Source: Oscillospiraceae bacterium (lineage in GTDB: Bacteria > Bacillota > Clostridia > Oscillospirales > Ruminococcaceae). From it: a stretch of DNA of 64,000 bases. A program made the translations under genes and the position numbers. Positions 16,733 through 23,969 of this stretch are shown here, piece after piece; within the stretch, counting starts at the first letter, position 1; every line of letters starts with the position of its first letter. The stretch lies in assembly GCA_017828975.1 (NCBI GenBank), contig JAGAJN010000016.1:1-64000 (forward strand), written 5' to 3'. A model generated the notes under the pieces. That model was not told the DNA's origin. It saw only the letters and a list, made by a program, of their open reading frames with translations, and did not search any database.

Positions 16733-17524
16733 TCATTTTTTCGACAGGAATACGGTTCCTGCGGATTTTCCGTCAAACAGGTCGTAGATGACCTTGGGGT
16801 TTCTTCCGTTGAGGATAACCATATCAATGCCTGCGTTGTTTGCGATCTCTGCGGCGTTTATCTTTGTTATCATTCCGCCGCTTCCGAGAGATGAACCTGC
16901 TCCGCCTGCAATAGAACGTGTTTCCTCGTTTATCTCGGTGACAACGGGGATAAGCTCGGCGTTGGGGTCGCTATTGGGATTTCCCGTGTAAAGACCGTCA
17001 ATATCCGAAAGGATAATCAGCAGGTCAGCCTTGCAGAAGATGCCAACGTGGGCGGCAAGAGTGTCATTTTCTCCCAGCTCAAGCTCCAGCTCATCAATAG
17101 CAACGGTGTCATTCTCGTTTACAACGGGGATAACACGCTTTTCCAGAAGCTTCTCGAAGGCGTTTTCAACGTTATTCTTACGGGGGGATTCTAGTATGTA
17201 TTTTGTCAGAAGTATCTGCGCAACGGTCAGGTTGTATTCACCGAAAAGCTTGTCATACATATACATAAGCTCGCACTGACCCACAGCGGCGCATGCCTGT
17301 TTCATGGGCGTATCCTTGGGCTTTTCAATCAGTCCCAGCTTGGACATTCCCAGACCTACCGCACCGGAGGAAACGAGGATTATTTCCCGTCCCGAGTTCT
17401 GCAGGTCGGAAAATATTTTTACAAGGCTTTCCATTCGGCGGATATTCAGTCTGCCTGTGCGGTGGGTGAGGGTGGAAGTACCCAGCTTTATTACAATTCG
17501 TTTTTTTTCGTTTATATCAAACAT
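16733..17524 (-). CDS. proB: Glutamate 5-kinase (short form)
   Basis: Phosphorylates glutamate to gamma-glutamyl phosphate, the feedback-controlled first step of proline synthesis. The 263-residue product holds only the amino-acid kinase domain: VIKLGTSTL at the N-terminus, VSSGAVGLG, the aspartate-containing NENDTVA and SDIDGLY. It lacks the C-terminal PUA domain of the 367-residue E. coli enzyme, as is common in Clostridia. GGAG 9 bases ahead fixes the ATG at 17524. It lies between the 2-hydroxyacid dehydrogenase gene and proA in one operon. Confidence 0.95.
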   Translation of the reverse strand: MFDINEKKRIVIKLGTSTLTHRTGRLNIRRMESLVKIFSDLQNSGREIILVSSGAVGLGMSKLGLIEKPKDTPMKQACAAVGQCELMYMYDKLFGEYNLTVAQILLTKYILESPRKNNVENAFEKLLEKRVIPVVNENDTVAIDELELELGENDTLAAHVGIFCKADLLIILSDIDGLYTGNPNSDPNAELIPVVTEINEETRSIAGGAGSSLGSGGMITKINAAEIANNAGIDMVILNGRNPKVIYDLFDGKSAGTVFLSKK

Positions 17525-17540
17525 AGTTATGCTCTCCAAA

Positions 17541-18491
17541 TTATTTATTTACAACATTTATGGGATCTCCCGATATAAATGCCGCCAAATTATCGTAAAC
17601 GATGTCCATAAGCCGTTCTCTCGTCTGACGTGCAGCCCAGGCGATATGAGGTGTGATAACGCAGTTTGGGGCGGTCAGCAAAGGGCAGTCGGGGGACATT
17701 GGCTCTGTTTCCACAACGTCTACCGCAGCACCTCTCAGCTTGCTGAAAAGCAGTGCCGAACGAAGTGCTTCTTCATCGACGATAGGACCTCTTGAAGTGT
17801 TTATAAGAATGGCGTCGGGCTTCATAAGTGAAAGAGTGCGCTCGTTTACAAGCCTGCGTGTGCTTTCCGTCAGCGGACAATGTATGGACAGAAAATCCGC
17901 CTGAGAGAACACCGTATCAATATCCGCAAAGATGACAGTCGTGTCATTCTGCGGAGTTCTCGTGTTGACAATGACATTCATTCCGAATGCTTTTGCTATC
18001 TCTGCGACCTTCTTGCCTATGCTGCCGTAGCCGATGATACCCATAGTCTTTCCCGAAATTTCCGTCAGCGGAAAGGGAAAATAGCAGAAGCTTGCGGAAT
18101 TTATCCAGTCGCCGTTATGCACCGAATGGTTATAAACCGCAACTCTGTTGGTGAAGTGGAATATCAGCGCAAAAACGTGCTGCGCAACTGCGTCCGTCGA
18201 ATAGGACGGTACATTTGTAACGACAATGCCACGTTCCTTAGCGGCGGCAAGGTCGATGTTATTGTAGCCCGTTGCACACAGTCCGATATATTTCAGCTTG
18301 GGCAGACGGGAGATAAGCTCTGCGGTAAAGGGCGTTTTGTTGCAGAGAACAGCGTCGGCGTCGGCACAGCGCTCCTCAGCCTCGGACGGTAATGTGGTGT
18401 CATATTCCGTAAGCTCACACAGCTCATGAAAACGCTTAAATGAAATGTCCCCGATGGAAACTGCTTGTTTTTCAAGAATCACTGCTTTCAT
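17541..18491 (-). CDS. D-isomer-specific 2-hydroxyacid dehydrogenase
   Basis: A 316-residue NAD(P)-dependent dehydrogenase of the D-2-hydroxyacid family, closest in plan to glycerate/hydroxypyruvate reductases. Visible are the Rossmann loop GYGSIGKKVA, the catalytic Arg in TSRGPIVDEE, and the acid-base His in ITPHIAWA. GGAGG with 9-base spacing gives the ATG at 18491, overlapping the membrane-protein gene before it by 20 bases. It is cotranscribed with proB and proA by spacing (16 bases), but its link to proline synthesis is unclear. The substrate (glycerate, lactate or a branched keto acid) cannot be read from sequence. Confidence 0.88.
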   Translation of the reverse strand: MKAVILEKQAVSIGDISFKRFHELCELTEYDTTLPSEAEERCADADAVLCNKTPFTAELISRLPKLKYIGLCATGYNNIDLAAAKERGIVVTNVPSYSTDAVAQHVFALIFHFTNRVAVYNHSVHNGDWINSASFCYFPFPLTEISGKTMGIIGYGSIGKKVAEIAKAFGMNVIVNTRTPQNDTTVIFADIDTVFSQADFLSIHCPLTESTRRLVNERTLSLMKPDAILINTSRGPIVDEEALRSALLFSKLRGAAVDVVETEPMSPDCPLLTAPNCVITPHIAWAARQTRERLMDIVYDNLAAFISGDPINVVNK

Positions 18492-18795
18492 CGCTTTTTT
18501 CCTCCGCTTTTTCGGACCTTGCGTTTTCCTCGGCTTCTCTTTCCTTATTATATTTGTGCATTGAAATAAGTGCCAGGACCACCAGCACAAGCTCCTCCAT
18601 TCCGAGAACTGCCATATACCAGCTGCTGCTGTCAACATATACCAGCAAGGTCGAAAGTATGCCAAGACCCAGGTAAAGCTGATATTGTCTTTTCCTTATC
18701 CGGCGGTGGACCAGCAGCACTATCAGACTTATTATAACAAATCCGATGTGCATTGGCAGTGAAAGGGGAAATATAGGTGATAATTCGTTTACCAT
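18472..18795 (-). CDS. Small integral membrane protein
   Basis: A 107-residue protein with three hydrophobic helices (about 13-30, 40-57, 62-80), a basic loop RRIRKRQYQ after the first, and a charged Lys/Glu/Ser tail. No named family is recognised. It is the first gene of the hydroxyacid dehydrogenase-proB-proA operon, with a good promoter upstream, and its tail overlaps the next start. AAAGGAAGG stands before the ATG. Confidence 0.7.
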   Translation of the reverse strand: MVNELSPIFPLSLPMHIGFVIISLIVLLVHRRIRKRQYQLYLGLGILSTLLVYVDSSSWYMAVLGMEELVLVVLALISMHKYNKEREAEENARSEKAEEKSDESSDS

Positions 18796-18846
18796 TTAAA
18801 GCCTTCCTTTCCGAAAGCGGTTTACGTTGCTAATTGCATAAAGTTT

Positions 18847-18875
18847 ATTATATCACATATTAATCCATTTTTCAA
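18847..18875 (-). promoter_or_regulatory. Promoter of the proBA operon
   Basis: Minus-strand TTGAAA (18875-18870), 17-bp spacer, TATAAT (18852-18847). The start site would be about 45 bases before the first gene of the operon. Confidence 0.75.
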
Positions 18876-18980
18876 GACCTATGTCCATTTTTTCGGCAAA
18901 TTACATAATAATAGAGAAAAGCAGACCGCCAAAGTAAGCATTGTGAAGCTTCTTCGGAGATCTGCTCTGAAAATGGTGGC

Positions 18981-19577
18981 TTATCGGTTATTTTCCAAAT
19001 CGGAAATGCAGATGGTAAGCTGTTCGGGCATATCCTTGTAAATTCCCATCGGGATAATGTCATCAAAGCTGTAAAACTCGGTGATCGTGGGTTGTCCGAA
19101 CTGAAAAACGGTGACCTTTTCATTCATGGGATTGACTATCCAATATTCCCTGACGCCTGCGTTTTTGTAGATGAGCGGTTTATCCTGTAAATCACGTTCA
19201 ATATTATGGGGAGATACTATTTCAATTATAAGGTCGGGAGCGCCGTTATACTTCTGCTCGTCGAATTTTTCGGGGTCGCAGGTGATGAAAATATCGGGGA
19301 CAACAACCTCGCCGCTGCTGAGCTTTACATCTGTCGGTGAGCAAAAAACCTCGCACTTTCCTTTGTTTTTGCGTATATAATGCTTAATTTCATAGAGAAT
19401 ATCACTTGATAGGCGCTGATGACGGATGTTGGGAGATGGTGATATATTGGTTTGACCTTCGTTTACGGGGTCCGTCGATCCCCATAGGCTAACGATTTTT
19501 CCATTTATAAGCTCGCAAGGTTCTGTCAGCCCGAGAGCATAAAATTCATCAGCAGTGTAAGTTTTTTTCATTGGCAT
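18981..19577 (-). CDS. Uma2 family (DUF820) PD-(D/E)XK nuclease-fold protein
   Basis: A 198-residue protein of the Uma2/DUF820 family, which is built on the restriction-endonuclease fold. The family pattern is clear: YTADEFYAL near the start, ELINGKIV, then VVPDIFI, PDLIIEIVSP and REYWIVNP; the Asp, Glu and Lys-like positions of the nuclease core fall in these motifs. The biological role of Uma2 proteins is not settled; they are numerous in cyanobacteria and occur singly in Clostridia. AAGGAG lies 13 bases before the ATG. It has its own promoter and no mobile-element signs beside it. Confidence 0.85.
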   Translation of the reverse strand: MPMKKTYTADEFYALGLTEPCELINGKIVSLWGSTDPVNEGQTNISPSPNIRHQRLSSDILYEIKHYIRKNKGKCEVFCSPTDVKLSSGEVVVPDIFITCDPEKFDEQKYNGAPDLIIEIVSPHNIERDLQDKPLIYKNAGVREYWIVNPMNEKVTVFQFGQPTITEFYSFDDIIPMGIYKDMPEQLTICISDLENNR

Positions 19578-19620
19578 AGGTATAAAATTACTCCTTTTAT
19601 ACAGAAGTATCCGTAATTAC

Positions 19621-19649
19621 ATTTTATATCATAAATTATTATTTGTCAA
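19621..19649 (-). promoter_or_regulatory. Promoter of the Uma2 gene
   Basis: Minus-strand TTGACA (19649-19644), 17-bp spacer, TAAAAT (19626-19621). Confidence 0.75.
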
Positions 19650-19675
19650 GCAGAGAAACGATATTTGAGAACTTT

Positions 19676-20446
19676 TTATCGGAAATCGGCAGCAGTTTCA
19701 AAAGGAATATTTCCTCCGAACAGGTCAAGTGCCGTGCCGATGGTAAAGTTCACATTTCCTCTGCCAAGCTGTTTCAGAAGCTGTAAATCGGCAACAGAGC
19801 TTATTCCGCCCGCATAGGTAACGGTCAGGTCTGGACAGCTGCCCAGCATTTCGGCGACTTCCGTCTGAATTCCGCTTGCGCAGCCCTCCACGTCCACGGC
19901 ATGAACGAGGAATTCATCGCAGTAAGCGGACAATTCCCGCATGACTTCGGAGGATAGAACGGTATCGGTGAACTTCTGCCAGCGGTCGGTGACAATGTAA
20001 AATTTTCCGTCACGTTTGCGGCAGGAAAGGTCAATGCAAAGATGCTCCTTGCCGGTTTCCCGGCTGATTTTTACGAGATTGTCCATATTTATCCGGCCGT
20101 CCTTGAAAACGTAGGAGGTCACAATAACGTGAGATGCGCCCTTTTTGAGAAATCCCGCAGCATTTTCGGCTGTTATCCCGCCGCCGATCTGCAAGCCGTT
20201 TGGAAATTCCGACATAGCGGAAAATGCCTGTTTTAGGTCGTCCTCGTAATACTCCGAGCCGACGGGATTCAGAAGAATGATATGTCCCCCCCGAAGTCCC
20301 TTTTCACGGTAAAGACGGGCGTAAAATGCAGCGTCCTGCTCCGATACGAAGTTTTCCTTTGCCTTGCCGCCGACATCTTGCAGGCTGCCGCCGACTATCT
20401 GTTTAACCTTGCCGTTGTGAATATCTATACATGGTCTGAACTGCAT
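19676..20446 (-). CDS. hisA: ProFAR isomerase of the eukaryotic HIS6 type
   Basis: A 256-residue TIM-barrel protein whose motifs follow the yeast HIS6 subgroup of histidine-pathway ProFAR isomerases rather than ordinary bacterial HisA: CIDIHNGKVKQIVGG at the start, LQIGGGI, VIVTSYVF, IDLSCRK followed by WQKFTD, FLVHAVDVEG and YAGGISS. The Asp of CIDIH and the Asp of HAVDVEG correspond to the catalytic pair. It would convert ProFAR to PRFAR. AGGGAG before the ATG overlaps the stop region of the upstream gene, so it is the last gene of an envelope operon. No other his gene is nearby. The assignment to the eukaryotic subgroup is from memory of HIS6 motifs. Confidence 0.82.
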   Translation of the reverse strand: MQFRPCIDIHNGKVKQIVGGSLQDVGGKAKENFVSEQDAAFYARLYREKGLRGGHIILLNPVGSEYYEDDLKQAFSAMSEFPNGLQIGGGITAENAAGFLKKGASHVIVTSYVFKDGRINMDNLVKISRETGKEHLCIDLSCRKRDGKFYIVTDRWQKFTDTVLSSEVMRELSAYCDEFLVHAVDVEGCASGIQTEVAEMLGSCPDLTVTYAGGISSVADLQLLKQLGRGNVNFTIGTALDLFGGNIPFETAADFR

Positions 20447-20458
20447 ATTTTTAACTCC

Positions 20459-21604
20459 CTACATTATCATTGTGGCGATCTTCCACTCGCCGTCAAGCTT
20501 TATAAGGCTGAGCCTGTATTCTACCTCGTAATCGTTGGTTTTGTAGCCGATATTTACGTGGTAATCAAAGGCAATGTTCAGCACAAAATGCTCCTCGTCA
20601 TACATAACTATATCGGAGAATTCCAGATTATCGTAGGAAACCGTATGTGAACGGTACCAGTCGTGCCAGAAGCCCTTGATACGACGCAGAAACTCCGAAT
20701 CCTTCACTATGTACTGCTCGGCATCTTCAAAAGGTGCGTCTTGAGTAATGTACATAGCGTATGCCAGCGAGGACTTTTCTGCGAATGCCTTTACCTCGTC
20801 CAGCAGTGCTTCATCGGGTACGGGGAGTGCGTACAGAATCCCCTTTTCCTCGGTAAGCTTCATTTCTTTGCCGTTTTCATCGGTGACGGTCATAACGGGC
20901 TCGTTTAAGAAAACGTTCTTTGCTTCGTAAATCTCAAACTGCGGAATAAGTGATTTGTCGTCCAGATCGTCGTAATCCTTGATTTTATATTCCTCGTCGG
21001 AAAGCATATCCGAGCCTATCTGTTTACCGTCTGCATAGACCTTTGCGCCCTTTGGTACGCAGACCTTGAAGCCGTGAGTTTTGACAAAAAGCTGCTCGTT
21101 CAGCTCGTCAAGATCGACCGCGGAGCATTTCCAACCGTGCTGACCGAATTTGTCCGTTTCTCCGTCGGGGGACAGTTCGTACCTGGAAAACCGCAAATTT
21201 CCGAGATAAACATTGTATGTATAGCCACCTTCCTTATTGATCTGACCTTTTATGGATTTCGCATTGGTGAAATCATCTCCGAATGTGGCATACACATACT
21301 TTAAATAGTCATCTCTGTCGTTGAATTTATCGTATTCTATGGATTTTTCGTCAATGATAGCGTCAATGTCATTTAGACGGTATTTGTCCATAAATGAAGC
21401 TTCTGCGTGCTTGATATGGTTTTTTTCATAGGATTCGAGAAACTGCCATTCTATCTTCCACACATAGACCGATGCCGCCATCAGAATTGTGAAAAGTATA
21501 AGCATCAATATGCCGAAAATATGTGTTTTCCTCGGTTTTTTTACGGCAGCGGCGGCTTTTGCTTTTGGCTGCTTAGGTTTGAAATGTTCGGGCTGATAAG
21601 CCAT
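20459..21604 (-). CDS. Membrane-anchored extracytoplasmic protein of unknown function
   Basis: A 381-residue protein with a short Lys/Pro/Ala-rich cytoplasmic start, one membrane helix (about 29-50) and a long external domain rich in Asp, Glu, Lys and Tyr. The last 120 residues look like an NTF2/SnoaL-type scaffold (helix with a KGFWHDWYRS stretch, then strands ending LDGEWKIATMIM), which is an inference. It lies between the glycosidase-family protein and HisA in one operon with 12-19-base gaps. No family name can be given. Confidence 0.65.
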   Translation of the reverse strand: MAYQPEHFKPKQPKAKAAAAVKKPRKTHIFGILMLILFTILMAASVYVWKIEWQFLESYEKNHIKHAEASFMDKYRLNDIDAIIDEKSIEYDKFNDRDDYLKYVYATFGDDFTNAKSIKGQINKEGGYTYNVYLGNLRFSRYELSPDGETDKFGQHGWKCSAVDLDELNEQLFVKTHGFKVCVPKGAKVYADGKQIGSDMLSDEEYKIKDYDDLDDKSLIPQFEIYEAKNVFLNEPVMTVTDENGKEMKLTEEKGILYALPVPDEALLDEVKAFAEKSSLAYAMYITQDAPFEDAEQYIVKDSEFLRRIKGFWHDWYRSHTVSYDNLEFSDIVMYDEEHFVLNIAFDYHVNIGYKTNDYEVEYRLSLIKLDGEWKIATMIM

Positions 21605-21623
21605 TTAGGCGTCAATCCTTTCC

Positions 21624-22694
21624 TTAATTCGTCTTTTCGGGAAGCACCACAAATGCCGTGGGCAGATCTCTCGGACCGTATACGGAGGCGCAGACGTTGA
21701 TTATCTCGCCGTTGTAGTACATTACCGTTGAAGAACCGCCGTCAAGGTTTGCGGCGTTGACTGCGCCGTATTCTTCGAGAATGTTGATGCAGTCCTCATA
21801 TGTTGCGCCGATGCTGGTCGCCTGTCTGCCGTCGATTGTCAGCAGGAGAACTGTTCCGTCTGCTGTCTGACCGATACAGGTTCGGGGGTTAAGTCCGCCG
21901 CCTGTTCCCGCAACGTCCGAGCGTTTGCCGTTTACGATAAACACGGGACCGAAAGAACAAGCGTCACGCAGACCCTTGTCCATAGCCTCCTGAGCGGTCA
22001 TCCAGCCTACAACAAGCTTATTGTCCTTGTCAAAGCCGACAACTATCGAACCTCCGCCGTTATACAGCAGTTCTCCGTTTTTGATAACGATACCGAGGGG
22101 AGTACCGCCGTTTCCGACGCCGCCCTCGTCCAGAAATCCGCCTGCGTTTATTCCCGCAATGCCGCCTTCACGCTCAACCATTTCGGATATCTGAATACCC
22201 TTTGCATTTCCGCCCAGCGACGGGGGAGTGCCGAGAACCACCCTTGACGGGTCACGAACCAGCATAAGCTTGCCCTTATATGTAGATGATGAAATGTCGA
22301 TTATCTCCAGCGGAAGCCGTTCTTCCTCCTCGGAAAGCTCCTCGGGAGTAGGAATGACAACAAGTGACTGGTCTGTGACCTCCAGCGTTTCCACGGTGGA
22401 ATTGCGCTTTCTGATGGCATCTATCTCTTCCTCGGTAAAGAACATTCTCGGTATAAATTTCAGGGCGCTTGTTTCCATCATCGTGTTCACAAAAAGGTCG
22501 GACGCAGAGGGGGAGGGTCCCATACAAAAAATATAAGAAGCCCCCACAAGCAGTATCACCGCCGCCAGCAGTATCACCCCGATAAAGGTGAAGAAGCGCC
22601 CTATTACCATTCCGATAATACATCCTATGCTTCGCTTCTTGGGAGCGGCGTTTCCGATGTCTATCTCCGCTTCGTTTAAAACGGCATTTTCCAT
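21624..22694 (-). CDS. Phosphodiester glycosidase (NAGPA) family exoprotein
   Basis: A 356-residue protein with one N-terminal membrane helix (about 30-55) and a C-terminal domain (about 150-353) of the family typified by the human N-acetylglucosamine-1-phosphodiester alpha-GlcNAcase. Marks are AGINAGGFLD, CSFGPVFIVNGK, NPRTCIGQ, LLLTIDGRQ and NLDGGSSTVM. Bacterial members cleave or remodel sugar-phosphodiester links in wall polymers. GGGGT six bases ahead chooses the ATG at 22694. It follows the GT2-GtrA gene by 18 bases, which suggests joint work on a cell-surface glycan. Confidence 0.87.
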   Translation of the reverse strand: MENAVLNEAEIDIGNAAPKKRSIGCIIGMVIGRFFTFIGVILLAAVILLVGASYIFCMGPSPSASDLFVNTMMETSALKFIPRMFFTEEEIDAIRKRNSTVETLEVTDQSLVVIPTPEELSEEEERLPLEIIDISSSTYKGKLMLVRDPSRVVLGTPPSLGGNAKGIQISEMVEREGGIAGINAGGFLDEGGVGNGGTPLGIVIKNGELLYNGGGSIVVGFDKDNKLVVGWMTAQEAMDKGLRDACSFGPVFIVNGKRSDVAGTGGGLNPRTCIGQTADGTVLLLTIDGRQATSIGATYEDCINILEEYGAVNAANLDGGSSTVMYYNGEIINVCASVYGPRDLPTAFVVLPEKTN

Positions 22695-22712
22695 AATATA
22701 CCCCATTTCAAG

Positions 22713-23780
22713 TTATTCGGCATTCGTCTGCCGAGGTTTATTTTTAAACACAAAATTCTGCTGAATCTTAAAGCTGATAATCGAAAGAACTGTGTCCACA
22801 ATAAGCTTTGCGATAAGCGACTTTTCCCCGAAAATAAAGGAAAGTCCGTAAACACCGCCGAAAGAAGCCGCTGCCTGAACTATGCAGAGCAGATAGTATT
22901 TCACGATGGTTTTCTTCGGATCATCCGAGCATCTGAAAACCAGCTTGCTGTTGACAGTATAGTTGAAAAGCGATGAAGCTATCCTTGCGATGACCGTTGC
23001 CGTCAGGATACGGAACTTCATCGGCAGAGCCTTTGCTGCTATGAAAAGCAGCTGATACAGTCCTAAGTCGATGAGAGCGGAAGCCAGTGAGGAAGAAACG
23101 AATCCCAGCAGCATTTTGTAGATGGCAATGGAATCCTTTATGGGGTTAAAGTGGGACTGTTTGTTGTCGTCCTCGTAAATAGTCCGAATGGGCACTTCGA
23201 CTATGGGAATGGAGAGGCGCTTTGTTTCCAGCAGCATATTTGTTTCATACTCGAACCGTTCGCCCGAAAGCCCTACAAAATCGGGGATAAGGCTGTTGGG
23301 TATGACACGAAGCCCTGTCTGCGTATCGCTTATCTTCAGCCCGCAGAAAAGCCCAAAAAATCGGGAGGTCACCTTGTTTCCGTAGCGGCTTCTGGGCGGG
23401 ATACCCTCCGAGTTGAAGTCCCTTGCGCCGAGGATAAGGCAGCCGGGATTTTCCGAAAGACTGTCGCAGCATTTGCAGACATCATCAACATCGTGCTGGT
23501 CGTCGCCGTCAACGAAAACAACGCCGTCACACTCGTCCGCATAGCTGTTCATATAGTGGTTTATGGCGGTTTTCATCGCCCTGCCCTTGCCGAGATTTAC
23601 GCAGTGTGTGAGCAGGTCGCAGCCGTATTCCGACTGAATATTTCTGAAAATTTCGTCGGAATCGCTGCCGTCGTTTACCACGATTATGCGGCGGAAATCC
23701 CTGTCGTGCAGCTTTCTGACGATGCTTTCCAACCGACAGTCCGGGTTCAGCGAGGGAATAACGGCGCAGAAATTATACAT
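22713..23780 (-). CDS. GT2 glycosyltransferase fused to a GtrA-like membrane domain
   Basis: A 355-residue two-domain protein. Residues about 1-215 are a DPM1-like GT2 domain: VIPSLNPD, VVNDGSDSD, the DXD-type VDGDDQHD and the acceptor motif ISDTQTGLR. Residues about 220-350 form four membrane helices of the GtrA type (NYTVNSKLVF). Such fusions load a sugar on polyprenyl phosphate and help flip it for surface glycan decoration. It is the first gene of an operon running to HisA and has a consensus promoter. Confidence 0.88.
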   Translation of the reverse strand: MYNFCAVIPSLNPDCRLESIVRKLHDRDFRRIIVVNDGSDSDEIFRNIQSEYGCDLLTHCVNLGKGRAMKTAINHYMNSYADECDGVVFVDGDDQHDVDDVCKCCDSLSENPGCLILGARDFNSEGIPPRSRYGNKVTSRFFGLFCGLKISDTQTGLRVIPNSLIPDFVGLSGERFEYETNMLLETKRLSIPIVEVPIRTIYEDDNKQSHFNPIKDSIAIYKMLLGFVSSSLASALIDLGLYQLLFIAAKALPMKFRILTATVIARIASSLFNYTVNSKLVFRCSDDPKKTIVKYYLLCIVQAAASFGGVYGLSFIFGEKSLIAKLIVDTVLSIISFKIQQNFVFKNKPRQTNAE

Positions 23781-23836
23781 ATTATCACGTCCAATATTTG
23801 GTTTTGGAGAAGCTTCCGAAAAACTGATTTAAAAGC

Positions 23837-23865
23837 ATTATACACTATTTCAAAGAAGATTTCAA
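23837..23865 (-). promoter_or_regulatory. Promoter of the GT2-GtrA to HisA operon
   Basis: Minus-strand TTGAAA (23865-23860), 17-bp spacer, TATAAT (23842-23837). It is divergent from the diguanylate cyclase gene; a small ACGGT/ACCGT inverted repeat lies between the two (23883-23897). Confidence 0.75.
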
Positions 23866-23969
23866 GCTATTTTATTTACAATACGGTAACAAACCGTGTA
23901 ATATTTTTGTATTCCGGTATGGTATGATATAAATTGAGAAAATGAATATTATGAATGGAGTCCGACATA

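Noticed and set aside
18895-18960. Terminator after the Uma2 gene
   Set aside because: AGCAGA/TCTGCT with TTTTC on the minus strand is a weak 6-bp outer stem with a large irregular interior; not firm enough to list.
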